52,867 nt of DNA, from contig BFEA01000417.1 in NCBI GenBank assembly GCA_003427395.1, positions 1,076,776 through 1,129,642 on the forward strand, written 5' to 3'. The stretch comes from Chara braunii (Eukaryota; Streptophyta; Charophyceae; Charales; Characeae). Positions 40,160 to 52,780 of this stretch are shown here, one piece after another (within the stretch, counting starts at the first letter, position 1; the number at the start of each line of letters is the position of its first letter). Under the pieces are notes generated by a model, which ran no database searches, was not told where the DNA came from, and saw only the letters and a list, made by a program, of their open reading frames with translations. The position numbers and the translations under genes were made by a program.

Positions 40160-41694
40160 GGGGCGTGTTGAAGGACGGGAACTCGGGCGAGGAGAACTGA
40201 GAAGACGAGTGAGCGAGGGACGGATAACGAAGTGAGGAACAAAAGGTGAAAGCGACGACGATGACGAGAGAGACAGAACCTATTGTAATCAGTGCCACCA
40301 TATACCTGGTTTTGGCGATGGTCTACAAAATCAACATCATTATGCACTCTGTTTTGTTGCTACCGACGTTAGAAGGAGGCATTGCCAATGTGTAGGTTAC
40401 TACAAACTGTGTGGCCGTAGTCGGGGCACTGAGAGCCACGTAAGAGGAAAGGCTCCGTATATGTACGTTGGCAGTGACGAGAGTATGCCCTTGTTGAACT
40501 TTCAGATTCTGTGTTTGGTACTGTGGTTGGTGGAGGGGTTTTGTCTGGTTAATTCCGGTAACGAACGACACCTCAACCTGCTAAATAGCTACGAGGGGAC
40601 CTTTCCTCGTGGCCAGCTTCTTAGGGGGACTGTTGGACGATCAGCCAACAAAAGAACAAGTTGCAAACAATTTGAAAGATTTGTGATCTCGTTATTACTG
40701 CTATGGGAGTCCGGTTGCTACCGCGACCTGACTACCACTTCGAGCTGATGTTGACTGAGCGAACTTTCAGCTGATGTGTGGCTAAGTAATGTTGTTGCTA
40801 CTGTCAGTAGCAACGAACTGCTGCAGATGGTACTGACCGCCTGTCGCGCTTAGGTTGGAGCTACTACAGTGCCTATTGGGTCGTTGGTGTGTCCGGGTGT
40901 GGCTATTGCTTTTGCTACAGTTAGTCCCACGCACGACAATTGTTGTGATTATGTTATTGCTTCCAAAATTTGAAGTTGCTTGTGTGGCCGGGAGTTGTCC
41001 AGTTTCCACTGCAACTAGCTGGTCCATGTGGAGGCGAAGGTCTCGGTCAGAGGAAGAAGCATAGTGTTTTGGAGGAAATAATCTGACTCTCCAACAGGAT
41101 TATCGCTGCGATTTGGGGATTCATTAGGGAGATCAATAGCCGGAGGTTTAACTTCAGTTGACTAGGCTGCTCTGCGTTTTGACCATCATTGAGGGCCCCT
41201 CAGGAGATTGAAGATTACAAGGCCCTCTCTTGAGAGATGAGTTGTCCCCCTCTGATATTTAGAGAGTCTGAAACCCCTGATCTTTTGCCATTCTTAATCT
41301 CAGTCTAATCTTGTTTAGAGAGGAAGGCGGCAAGCGGGATTGTAACCTGTAGGACCCCATCTGTTGGGAGTCTGCCCACCGATTGTGGGAGTTCTAGAGG
41401 TAGGGAGCTGAGAGGTAACCATTGCTTTCCTTCATTAAACCAGTTATAACCCCTATTTGTATTCCTTGTTATACTTTGACTGAATATGTTGTGTGCATCC
41501 TACTTCAACTTTATGTTTGACTTTCAAGACACAAACCAGACTTAATAAAAGAATGTTTGTGTAATTTCAGTTTCAATTTTTGTTGTATTGACTGAAAGCA
41601 GATTGTGAACAAGGGATTGCATCTGGGGGAAAAGGTGGGAGGAAGGTTGTATTGCTTGTGTTTGACTGGGTCAACCAAAGGCAGGGAGCGTCTC
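40160..41694. other. Intergenic, no gene recognised
   Basis: GTTGCTACTGTCAGTAGCAA CG-like inverted text at about 40794-40812. Frames of 70-95 codons on both strands lack motifs. The segment 41210-41460 (GGGCCCCTCAGGAGATTGAA ... GGGAGTTCTAGAGGTAGGGA) has the look of a retrotransposon leader, but this cannot be supported. Confidence 0.3.
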
Positions 41695-42410
41695 CATAAG
41701 ATTGAAGGGTCTAGTGCTATGTTTATTTTCGATTGCCTGAAGGACCAAACATATTTGCATAAGATTGGGTAGTCTGGTTGCTTTGACACGCGATGGCTGT
41801 TTATGTTTCACTTTGTCAGGGACCAAGCATTTTTTTATAAGATTGGATGACTTGGTTGTCTTGGTTCTTTGAGTTTTCTTATGTTTTATTAGTTTTGAAG
41901 GAGATATAGACATGTTCTATAAGATTGGATGAACCTGACTCTCTTTAGTTTCATTATGAGGGGAAAATTCAGACGAAGGCATGGATAAATTCTTATAAGA
42001 TTGGGTGGTCTGGTCTGGAGCCACACATATGATATAACCAAAGGGATAAATTTGTTTGTATTTTTATATTATTTTACTTATGAACATGTTAGTTAGACAT
42101 TTTGCCATAAGATTGGATGGTCTGACTACAACTTATCACCAACTGAAGAGAGTATGAATTAAAAGTAGACTTGTGGTAAGAAGGGGCAGACTGAACCTTG
42201 ATCTAAGATGATCGGTTCGGTCATATGCTACCTCAGAAGACTAAGTACGAACAATTATATATAACTTGGATACTTAAACAGTCCAGGGCGACTAGGATGG
42301 ACAACCTAGTCATATGCCCAAGGAAGAGAAAATTTGTAGTGCCCTGTGTTGGTATATATTCAATGGCTGAGCTAGACGGGTTCCCATACGATTGAGTGGT
42401 CTAGCTTTAT
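41695..42410 (+). repeat. Degenerate tandem array, ATAAGATTGGRTGGTCTGGT unit
   Basis: Copies begin at about 41696, 41758, 41836, 41918, 41994 and 42106, with weaker ones near 42205 and 42385. Spacing is 62-112 bp, so it is a loose tandem rather than a true satellite. Between copies are YGGACCAARCAT and CATATGCCYMA.GAAG phrases. Could be an array in a retrotransposon leader or LTR. Confidence 0.55.
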
Positions 42411-42689
42411 GCCTTATGTAAGTTGGGTATAAGGGATAAATCATTAAAATACTACGAACTATTGTTTGACCAAACTGACTTGAGGCTGGTGAGAGTACTT
42501 ATTATTGTGGTTTGACCTGCATGTGACTGAGTGAGATCACTACTTAGTCTGAAGTTTCAGTAAGTAGTTGTTTTAGACGCTCGTCACGTGTTAGAGTGAT
42601 AGGAGTTAGTTTCAATTCCTGCATTTTCTTAACTAAGTTTATTTTGCTTAGGTCAATTCCTGCATTTTCTTGGATCATTTGTCATACTT

Positions 42690-43262
42690 GGCCTTGTATA
42701 AATCTTGGTAAGCCACTTTCTCTACGGAAAGCGCTGCCAAAATTTCAAAAAAAACAAGGAGTTAGTTAGATTTTGACTTTCAAAGTTCAAGTTGTCAAAA
42801 ATTTATATATAGCTTAGTACAAATCTGGAAAGTCTGTTTTTCTAAAGGGGGTGCTGCCCATATTTTTGCTAATTAAGAGAGTTACACAAAGTTGGACTTT
42901 GGGAAGTCAGAATTATTTCTAGATATTGAACGTAGCTTTGTATGAACTTTGAAAAATTATTTTCTCTACGAGAAGCGTTGCCGAAATTTTTACAAATATA
43001 AAAAGTTAGTTAATTTTCGTCTTGGCTGAACTTTTGTTTTACTTTGAGTTATTATTTGACTTGGTATAAATCTGGAAAGTCTACTTTTCTAAAGTAAATG
43101 TTGCCCAAAGTTTTACTAATTTAGATAATTTGACAAAATTGAACTTTCTAGAGTTAAAGCTTACTTCAGTTTTTATATTTGGGCTAGTACAAATTATGAA
43201 AAGACGTTTTTCCTACGGGAAGCGCTGTCGAAATTTTCCTTGTTTAGAGGAGATAAATTATA
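42690..43262 (+). repeat. 123-bp tandem repeat in alternating A/B order
   Basis: A landmark GCGCTGCCRAAATTTT lies at about 42730, 42853, 42975, 43098 and 43221, an almost constant 122-123 bp. Units 1, 3 and 5 carry CTACG.GAAGCG; units 2 and 4 carry CTAAAG...TGCTGCCC and a GGAAAGTCT phrase upstream. So the monomers alternate A-B-A-B-A, giving a 246-bp higher-order unit. Just upstream TCAATTCCTGCATTTTCTT is duplicated (42614, 42655). Confidence 0.75.
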
Positions 43263-45170
43263 TTTTGACAGGTGGTGATTCTGGCGATCAACCCTGTGTA
43301 GGGGAGATTCTGCCAAAGGTCTACCTTTCTTTGGACACTTACTTAGGGTAGACTTAGACTTAGTTGACAAACAACTTTGAGTAAAAATGTGATATGGAGA
43401 TTTATTCCCCATACACTGATGATTTAGTTAGGGGATTAACCTTTCTTGTGGTACAAGTTCTCTCTCATTGTTCTGATTCAAAATTCATAATAGTTTCAAC
43501 TTGATTCTACGAGGATCATCTTTTGTTATCACTGATAACAAGTCGGTTGCCGATTCGTCGGTTTACGACTCAACTTTAATCCACTCTTGCCACTCAACCT
43601 GAAGGCTTTAACCCTGTGGTTTGAACTGTTTCGTTGTGTTTTTACCCAGAATTTATTGAATGACCATTTAACAAAGATACTGAGTATTTTATTTTGAAAG
43701 TTACACAAAGAGTGAAACTTGTATGACTTAAGCAAGGGGTGTGAGCGCGGAGAATGGTTGAAGTTGACCCCGTGTGGTGTGTGGACTTTTGGTTGAATCT
43801 TTGATGTGATTGCAGGTATGTGTTATGGTTCAGACTCTGGATTTGACTGTCTGCGATCACATACATATATATGGTTGAAAGGAGTCCCAATGTGATTGTG
43901 AGACGTGATCGTCACATATTTATTCCCCTCTCTCTATATATATATGTACGTACATATGTATGTTTGAGTGTTCGTGTGACCTAAAGAGCCAAGGCTTAAG
44001 AGTTTAATTAGGGATGAGATTGAGAAAGGAAAGGAGATTCCCTTCCTTTACCATTTTTTTGTTTCTTAAAGTTTCTTAGTCGGACCTTGGTCCTGAACCT
44101 GGATTCGAGGTCCTTGTTTAGGACATCCCAGGCCCTAGACTCCACGTGAAAGGGATCACCCCCCCTGCAAAACCTTTTTGCCATGTCCACCGGGACACCC
44201 AGCCTAAGGGACGAAGGTGCCGCGGGGACCAAATGGTTGTTCCTTCAACTGTGCAATATTGTGAAGGGCTTGACCCTTACGATACTTCGAGATTGACACT
44301 TGAGTGTCATAGACGGTTCTCGGATCTATGAGGGACCGCTTGATTATAGGCACTACATAGTACGCCATCATTATGATTGCTTGCGTATTCATACATTGTT
44401 AGTCGATATGAGGAGACTCTGCGTCTGCGTGTTTTTATACTACGTCTTGCGTGCGTCGCCTATCCAATTTTCGCGTCAAAAGGTTATGGGATGGCTACAA
44501 AAGAGACTAGGAGTGTTGTTTGTTTTGTGTCGTTCCGTGTGAGTGTGTGTGTTGTGTTGTAACACGTGGTGAATAAGATGCGTCCTAGTCGACTGATGAT
44601 GAGTCACGCCCGGAACTTCAACCCCCAGTGCGTCGGTTCGCGTGCAGGTCGGATAGAGCCGTGAGACTGCGTACCCCCTATGCTACAGCGAATGAGAAAC
44701 ACCCTCGGCTGATCCACCTCTGCGATTGCAACTGCTTTGCTTTCGTACTGTGGACTGGCAGCTCGGCGAGAATACGCCCACTGAAGGGAGGTGACAACTC
44801 CCGCAGGTGGAGGTAAAGTTATACCTCGCGTTGGTTGTATCCTGTCGTAGGGGCTCGTAAGAGGTATGGTTGGCGCACTTGGCTAGAGCGGCTTGTGAAA
44901 GCTCCTTGTGTATCGTAAGGTAGACCAACTCCTGCGTGACGCGGCTGGGAGGGTCCCGCACTGCGTGGGACCGATGAGTTGATGAGGGACCATCCAACAC
45001 CATTGCCCAACAAGGCGCTCCTACGGGGGGGCAGTTCCTCTTCCACCACAGCGAAGAAGGAAGCTATGGAGTAAGGAGGAACAAATAGCATACACAAGTT
45101 CCCAGGAGGAGGAGGATGCTACAATGGCACAAAGAAATGGACTGCCGTTAACCAGAAATCAAAGTCTATT
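43263..45170. other. Intergenic, no gene recognised
   Basis: TATATA-rich tract 43860-43960. A GC-richer block 44100-45100 includes purine-pyrimidine balanced text with frames on both strands (44683-45003 and 44819-45097 minus) but no domain. It may be the interior or edge of a retrotransposon; the array at 42690 would then be part of the same element. Confidence 0.3.
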
Positions 45171-45174
45171 CACA

Positions 45175-46650
45175 TTGGACATGATGACAAATGATGAACA
45201 CATCTAACAAAAAATCACATTGGACATGACAAAGGATGAACAAGTAGCAAGGTGGATGGAGGAGAGTAGTTGGAGCATGAAAGGTTATAAACGGGTTGAA
45301 CGAGTGGCAAGGTGGATGGAGGAGAGTAGTTGGAGTTGCAAGAAATGGACCGCCATGACCCATAAACTAAAGCCTATTTAGGACAAGGTGAGCACATCTA
45401 GCAAAAAATCATATTGGACATGACAAAGGATGAAAGGAGAGAGGGTGGACTTTTTTTTTTTTCTTCAAAAAATCCCTTGGCGTCAGGTAGGAGTGATGAT
45501 ACGAGCATGCGCTCCTACCTAATTCATCGGGGCTCCATTCTATTGGTGGGGAGCTGCATCTGTTAGAAACTGGGTCCAACATCGCATGAGAAACAATGAA
45601 GGACCAAGGTACAACACAAACTTGGAATCGGGTCCAACGTCCCTTCTGATCAGTGTCAATGGGAAATCTACAACTGAGTATTAAGTCTTGTGCATCTTCA
45701 CCCTGAGAGGGCGCAAAATATATGTATCTTCCAAGCACTTAATCACACTTGTTCTTGAGAAAGTCTGACCCCAACATTCACAGACAATGCAAGTGATTTT
45801 CCAGATCATTCATACGCATACCACGACCTGGGAACTAAGCAAAGGTTCGAAAGAGGGAAGGGATCAGGGAAATCCGAAAGAGGTGTTAAAGGTACAGTAG
45901 GATCAACGTTGCTCCAGTCATTGAAGGTCAGGTTGTAGTTCTTTAGGATCTCCTCTTGGGCATTCTCTTTTGTTCGTTCCCACTTCACTCGTCTCAATCT
46001 CCCTCCCTGGTCCCCTCCAAGCCAATTCTGATTGAATGTTTTGATATGATGCAATATTTATTTTTCTACTGACAGAAATTGTAATTTTTCCTTAAGGGAC
46101 TCTCATTTGATAGTGATCTGTGTTTGGATCTGTTGTCTGATAGTATAAGTGAATTCAAGGCCATCTAAGCGAGCACCTTCCATTTCATGAGTACACAACC
46201 AGATCGCCCACATGACCCGCTCGCCTTCCAATTATGAATAGATTTAGAGTGAAAGCATCTTCCTGGTTCGGATTCCAAGATTCTAGGAGGAGGGAGGTTG
46301 GACTATATCCATGGATGGTGGAATCTCTTTGGGAAGCCAAAGATTGGGTGCTATGAAAATCTTACATCATTTGGCAATTGTACATAGGCACATGAAAAGG
46401 TATAAACGGGTCGAACGAGTGGCAAGGTGGATGGAGGAGAGTAGTTGGAGTTGCAGGAAATGGACCGCCATGGGGCCCATGAACCATAAATTAAAGTCTA
46501 TTGGGGACAAAATTAGCACATCTAGCAAAAAAACATATTGGACATGACAAAGGACGAACGGAGGGAGGTTGACTATATGCATGGATGGTGGAATCTCTTT
46601 GGGAATCTAAAGATTGGGTGCTACGAAAATCTTACATCATTTGTTCTCTT
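45175..46650 (+). repeat. Dispersed copies of a repeat with conserved frame
   Basis: Copies at about 45175-45250 (partial), 45280-45440 and 46385-46562 share GGTATAAACGGGTYGAACGA, GTGGCAAGGTGGATGGAGGA, AGTAGTTGGAGTTGCARGAA and GGACATGACAAAGGA. The plus frame reads RVERVARWMEESSWSCRKWT and STSSKK.YWT in both long copies. 46290-46385 is repeated at 46563-46650 (CATGGATGGTGGAATCTCTT). At 45470-45590 there is an inserted copy of the TTGGTGGGGAGC family. Family unknown. Confidence 0.6.
45790..46290. other. Spacer between repeat copies, no gene recognised
   Basis: A minus frame at 45806-46054 includes GRLRRVKWERTKENAQEEIL and is uninterrupted for 82 codons, but cannot be assigned. The rest is featureless. 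Confidence 0.3.
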
Positions 46651-48250
46651 CAAATGATCTCCCTTGCTTACAAGCTAGTTTGTCACGTAAAGAATCATCA
46701 GACAGATGCAAGTTGGATGTCAACGGTTCGGCAGGATCACGGACTGTTGCGAAACAAGGTGGGCGACGAGCGGGAGAGCACGTACGGGGGAATCTAGATT
46801 TGACTTATCCGTAACAATTACATCGATGAACTCCTCGTGTACGTGCTGAGATGGGTTGGGCAAAGCGATTGCAAAGACTGCTATGGATGGTGTGATGGTC
46901 ATAACAAAGACGAATGTTGATGGAGTGACTACCATCGTCAACGAGATCGATGTTATGGCGGCTGCCATAAAAGAAAAAAATGCGTCTCGGTTGCTTCTCA
47001 TTGGTGTGACGGCTGGTCGGGCCGCGGGAGGTTCCGCTGTTGTGGAAGATTCTACAGTTGTGAAAGATTTTGTAGTTGAGGAAAAGTGGAGTGACACAGA
47101 TCTGTCTTCAAGAGTCGTGTGGTCACACCTAACCTGTGATTTTGCTTCATATCAAAGGTCTATTGTGACCCCACGAGTTTGGCTCGGGGCTGAGTGACAG
47201 GCAACACTCCTCGAGCTAACATAAAAGAGGCAGTTGTCCCCAGATGCCACACAAAGCAATTTTGTTGCTTGAGTGTTGTCACAGACCTTGGGGGCAGAGG
47301 GACTGCTAGAAGAGTTGTTGGAGGAGCGTCGATGAAGTGGAGGTCTACATTGGAGCGTTGGAGGAGGAACGGGGCAAACATAGCTGAGGTTGGCAACACT
47401 CTGCTCCAACCTCAGGCTAGTGTTGACCCTCTGGGAAAGCTCCTGGGTCCACCGTGTTGGACCAGAACCATGTTGCAAGATTGGAGGAACGTCTTTTTGG
47501 ACCTGAATTCTCACCCAGGTCCAAAGTTTTATTAATTTTATGGGAGGTTTCATCGTTTGTAAGATTTTTCTTCAAAGTGCTGCTTGTGTAAGCGTTGGTA
47601 GCACTGCAAGGACCGCTGACACGGGGTGTGCGAGGTGTCATACCTGCTGGCTGACATGTCAGCAGGTGGTTGAGCAGCAACAACTGCTAGTTGGGAGCAT
47701 GGTTGTTCCGCCCCTTCATATGGATGGATAAAATGTCTACCTGCCCCGGGCGACTGCCGCATTCCGTATCGTGGCTTGTTTACCTCCTTACCTTGCTGAA
47801 ACGAAGATGACAACCATACAACATCGTCGAAATGTATTTTCTCATGTTCCTCCACACAGGTTGCTCAATGCACCACACCCCCGCCCGATGGAATGATTCT
47901 GAATGTTGAAGCTTTGGGCGTTTCCCATCCCGTATCAAGCACTCCACAATCCGCTTTCCCCTGGTATGTTGTGAAAAATGTCGCAGAAATCACTCACATC
48001 TCGTGCAATCCTAACAGGTAGTTCCTCTACTTTGGAACCCGACCAACAGATACTCCAAAAACGTTTGAAGTTAGTTGTGTGTCGAGATTTTGGCTAAGTA
48101 TTGACAATTGTATCGAATGGGGGGACACCTTCAATCCCTGTCGTTGTTCGATCTCTTGTAGGTGTTTCTTATGTCGCTTGTACTCCCATGTCCTTTTCCG
48201 ATGTTCATCGTTGTCAGTGCATGGTATAAAATGCGGGGGAAGTAGTAATA
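46651..48250. other. Intergenic or retroelement remains, no gene recognised
   Basis: Frames open on both strands at 46720-47197 and 47152-47553 (110-133 codons). The plus frame has a Val/Ala/Thr-rich pattern (TKTNVDGVTTIVNEIDVMAA) that may be low-complexity. The region is GC-richer than its right flank. No reverse transcriptase, integrase or transposase signature seen. Confidence 0.3.
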
Positions 48251-48270
48251 TATATGTTTATATATACATA

Positions 48271-48320
<50 letters not shown>
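48250..48320. repeat. TA microsatellite
   Basis: ATATATGTTTATATATACAT leads into uninterrupted (TA)n at about 48277-48319, followed by TTGAAATAGG. Confidence 0.9.
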
Positions 48321-48463
48321 AAATAGGTTATTTGTTCAGTCGCCCGGACATATATGTATGTACATATATACATGAGAAACGGTTAATAGAGTTCTAAGTT
48401 TTGAGGGTTTTTCAGGGTCATTTCACCAAATGTCCCACACCTTTCAAACCAAATTTATCACCA

Positions 48464-48673
48464 GAACAGCCATTTCGTCAAAACGGACATATTATATTTT
48501 TTGAACGAAATCAAAACTGATTTGTTTTGCCAAAATCCGGTCATAACTTTTTGCTCCTCGGGGTCCGCCGGACCCCAGGAGTAAAAATTTTCGACCGGAT
48601 TTTGGCAAAAAAAAAGTCAGTTTTGATTTCGTTCAAAAAATATAATATGTCCGTTTTGACGAAATGGTTGTTC
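48464..48673. mobile_element. Near-perfect 105-bp-arm hairpin
   Basis: Palindrome centred at 48568: GAACAGCCATTTCGTCAAAA, CGGACATATTATATTTTTTG, AACGAAATCAAAACTGA, GCCAAAATCCGGTC and CTCCTCGGGGTCCG on the left are mirrored on the right (CGGACCCCAGGAG, GACCGGATTTTGGC, TCAGTTTTGATTTCGTTC, CAAAAAATATAATATGTCCG, TTTTGACGAAATGG). Mismatches and indels are few. No loop beyond one base, so this is either a very young fold-back transposon or a recent inverted duplication. Confidence 0.8.
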
Positions 48674-50977
48674 AGTGCATAGCGTGGAGTCCAAGTATAA
48701 CAAGTTAAAAAAAAAGAAAAAGATTAAGGTCCCTACTAACAGCTTGTGTGAAGGTCAAGTAGCACCATTTGAGAATACCATTTCAATCCATCCTCCTTGT
48801 TGTCACCAAATCTAACAAACGTATCCCGCTTTACCATGAAGGCATTGACCCCTATGTAAGTGATAACGAAACTGGTAATAGCAATATGGTATGTTAGGAT
48901 TTCAAAGTCGGGTTGGTTTGGGCCTGTCTTAGGTTAAAGCTTTCTCAGGGTAGGGCTCTTAGACACTCCCTAAAGTAGCTCCGTTGAAACACACGCTTTC
49001 TAATTGATATGGGTAGGTGCTTATGGCACTCCCTGACTACACTTGACGATTGAAGTGCTCATGCAACACGAATCATATGATAGTGTTTTATTTGAGGTTG
49101 AGACGGTGTCGTCCTCGCCTAGGGTTGGTGTCCACAATATCCAAGGTGGACACTGTGTAAAGATTGCTCCTATGGACAGGGAAGTAGGGGAACTACGAAG
49201 GAAAAATGCTAAGGTAAGGGATCCAAGAAGAAAAATGTTGAGATAGGAAAAGTTATATCATATATCCAAGATGATTCTGTGAGCAAAAAGAAAAAAGAAA
49301 AAAGAAAAAAGTCAGCATTTATTATACCTATAAAACCAAAGCACCTGTCAAAAATATCACAAGTCTCCAAGTACGAAACCAAGTGATTATGCATTCGCAA
49401 TAGCCTATTCCATGATATGTGAAAACAAATAACAAAAAACAAACTCGCTTAAAAAATTCTCAAATTTCGTTAAAAAAAATAAAAAAAAGGTAAGTGCGTT
49501 ATTTTTCTCTCGTCTACATGGCACCTCAAGAACCCACCCAACCTAATTCACAAATGACCTATATACTCATTGATACCTTGACTATCATCATCCTGCGCCT
49601 GAATCGCCACGAGAGTGTGCACATATACCGATGATTCATTGAGGCAGAGTGGAAACTTCTCCGATTGTAATCAATATGCCAGGTCTATCTGACTCATCGA
49701 TCGCCACAACCTTAGCCTCTCAACCCAAATTGGCTAATCGTATGTTTATTGTTGTGAAAAAAGAGAAATGTGTATGCAAACGCAAGATGAAAAACAACAA
49801 AGAAAAGGGAGGAAAAAAGAAAAGTCTGAGAGATATGCATGAGCGAACTGTAGCGTGAGGCATGTCGCTACCTTTCCCGCACTAATCCAATCTCTCTGGT
49901 CATTGCGTTGATCCACGAAGGAGGTAGAAAAACGTCACGGTAGGGAAAAAAATTTAAAGAAGAGAGGGGAAAATAACGTGCAAGAAAGTAAACTCGCGGA
50001 GGTAAACAAAAGAGAGATATGAGAGAGGTAGGAAAACAGCCAAAGGAAGAATCATACGAAGGAATATTGGTATTGAAAGTTGACTTGCAAGTGAGGGTCG
50101 CATAATAGTTTGCATGTGAGAAATTAGGAGTCAAGAAAACATAAGAATTAAAAAACGATGGTCATTTTCAGGTAAATAGTAAGTCTTAAAAAAAAAAGTG
50201 ATGCCCCCCCCCCAAAAAAAAACACAAAACAAATGCAAGAAATAAAATATATTATTCTATCCGAATGCAATGAGAAGAAAACTAAAAAGCAACAAAATTC
50301 CGACGTACTAAAAATAAATTTGAATCAAACATCTATTACATACCAGCAGTTATTTCCTAAGAAATAAAAAAGACAAAATAATGTGTTTAGACAAAAATGC
50401 ACAAAATATCTTTTATTGGATCTCTATGGGCGGAGAGTGCCATTTATCGCTTTTTAAATAGTTTTTCACATTTTCTTTCTCTTATGTGCTATCTTACATT
50501 CATCACACGGGTAGAGTGAAGTTTTATCTGTGGCTGGTGGAACCATCCCCCAACCTCCCTCTACCCACCTTTTTATCATTTTCTGTTGATTAATTAAACA
50601 ATCCTTTCATTGTTTTTCATAAATATTTTGGAGGAAAAAACATTTTCAATCACCTTTGCTAGATGGTCGTAAATCCGTAAACTCTTTGGCTTGGTAGACC
50701 ATAAACTTTATGGGGCCGAATGCAATTAATGAATAATTTTTTTTAATGTGATTATGCATTGATATGATTTAAATCAACAATTTTTGTCACAACTACGAAG
50801 ACTTCCAATTGTCTCCTTTATAATGAATAATTTAAATGGGTATAAGTAGGCTAGTTGATCTATAGGATAACCAACATATTAACTCCAAGTTTTACCCATG
50901 TATTGCTACTTCAAAAATAATGTGTTACTTCACAAGAAACATGAGTCAAGTATTCTGCCAGCTAGTTCTTCAAGATG
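48674..50977. other. AT-rich intergenic, no gene recognised
   Basis: (AAAAAAG)n at about 49288-49312. AT-rich and low complexity from 49440; G-homopolymer/C-homopolymer tract at 50202-50215. No frame longer than 90 codons and none recognised. Confidence 0.3.
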
Positions 50978-51090
50978 TTAAATCGAGCGTTAAAAAAAAA
51001 ACCTTCACTTTACATTTTCCTAGTAAATCGAGCGTTAAAAAAAAATCGAGCGTTAAAAAAAAAACCTTCACTTTACATTTTTCTAATACA
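50978..51090. repeat. AAATCGAGCGTTAAAA tandem repeat
   Basis: AATCGAGCGTTAAAAAAAA occurs three times (about 50981, 51026, 51045) and ACCTTCACTTTACATTTT twice (51000, 51063). Two long units of 64 bp overlap with a short one. Confidence 0.8.
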
Positions 51091-52755
51091 AAAATAGTAT
51101 CTACTGTATACAAATTGTTATCTTTAAAACACATACCCCACCCTCAATGTCTGTTAATCATAGAAAAAATTTGAGAGTAAGCCTTGATGACCTCCAAAGA
51201 TTCGATTTCTTTCATGGTTGCATATGCAAACGAGGGTTTTGCAACCCTGATACTTCCGCCTCCTTCGTTGTGGTTCACACACCGGAGACGAGCACAAAGA
51301 CTACTATGGGAGCTCCGAAACCGATCCTGAAGCAAAATGACGGAACCACCGTAGTAGGCAGGGAAGGAAATTGTCCTAGTCAGGAACTAACTGAAGAAAA
51401 CCGTTCCAACCAGGAACTAAAAGTCGATAGTCACAAATCGATGGTGAAGAGCGTAATCTCTTCACAATTGAATTTATGAAAATGTCGGATGAAGTTTGAA
51501 ACTTTGCTGAGAGAACAAAATGCTCATGACAGATATTCGACGTCTTACTCGACATTATAAGCAAGTCTATCATAATCTATGAACTTCAACTTGATGTTGG
51601 TAATTTGTCCTTTATGAAATCTTCATTTCTCAACGTATTATTCCGTAAAAATGAGGTGACGATAATTAAATGTTATCATTGAAGTGATCACCCCCAAGTA
51701 AACTGGTCGCTTGATAGTTTTGTTAGTATCTTTCATAAGACCTTTTCGTGCGTGCAATCTATTGGTCTCATTATGACCTTTATCTATCGATGTCACCTTT
51801 TAGATACATTTTTATTGCTTGTGTCATATGTTCAGCTAATCTGGCGATAATACAACTGTTGTGGACAACCATGCCGTTAGATATTTTAATTAATTGAACG
51901 ACTGTTTTTTTGTAGTAGATAGGTTTTTCCCAAAGTAAATGGGGTATTTTTGAGTTCTTATCAATAAAGAGAGAAAAAAGAAGATAGAGGGATAGCAAGA
52001 GGACAATGAAAGGACCCCCTCCATAGAAAACCAAAATAAAGATTCATCCAGATGACCCTTTTGTATTGCACAAAGTTTATGTTTTTGTTTTGTCATTTCA
52101 AATGTCTAATTCGACTGCTATCCCTCATATAAAGCTAAGGGGGCAAAGCTTAGCCATAATTTTCATAAAATTATGATCAAGTGGTTATTTTTTAGTTCAT
52201 TAATACGTACTTGTTGTGTTATTTTGAGAGACAATGATTCTATTGAGAGGAAAAAACATACTAAATAATAAATTGATATTAAATATTTTTATCCGAGATA
52301 ATTTTAAAATTGCAATCCATCACACTTTAGAAAGGAAAACATTTGGTTGTACTATACTTGCTTGAATAAAAAGATTATAAGATAGACAACCCATATTACA
52401 ATAGGAAGATGTTATTTTGGCATGATACCAATTATATTTGGATGGAAAATAATGTTTTTATATGTTGACACTTCAAGCAATAAAATACCAAGGGACATAT
52501 TGTTCAATTGATATCATAAAAAAAAATGTTTGATAATTTATATTTTTTAATCCATAAAACTATTTATTTTTATTAATATTTTTTGTAAAATTATAGCAAT
52601 ATAATGTACATATCCACCCATTTTCAGAGGATTTGAGTTAGTCAATAAAAGATGAAACATTGTCAAAGATTACGGTGCTAAAAATATGTTTGTCCCCTTA
52701 TTATTTTGTTTTCGTTTTCCTTTGTTTTTTTTTTCAACTAAGCTTTTCAATGTCC
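51091..52755. other. AT-rich intergenic, no gene recognised
   Basis: A plus frame 51147-51479 and a minus frame 51144-51335 overlap; the minus frame includes SIRVAKPSFAYATMKEIESL but is not assignable. The region 52250-52700 is very AT-rich, with TTTTTATATTTT-like runs. Confidence 0.3.
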
Positions 52756-52756
52756 G

Positions 52757-52780
52757 TATGTGTGTGTGTGTGTGCATGTA

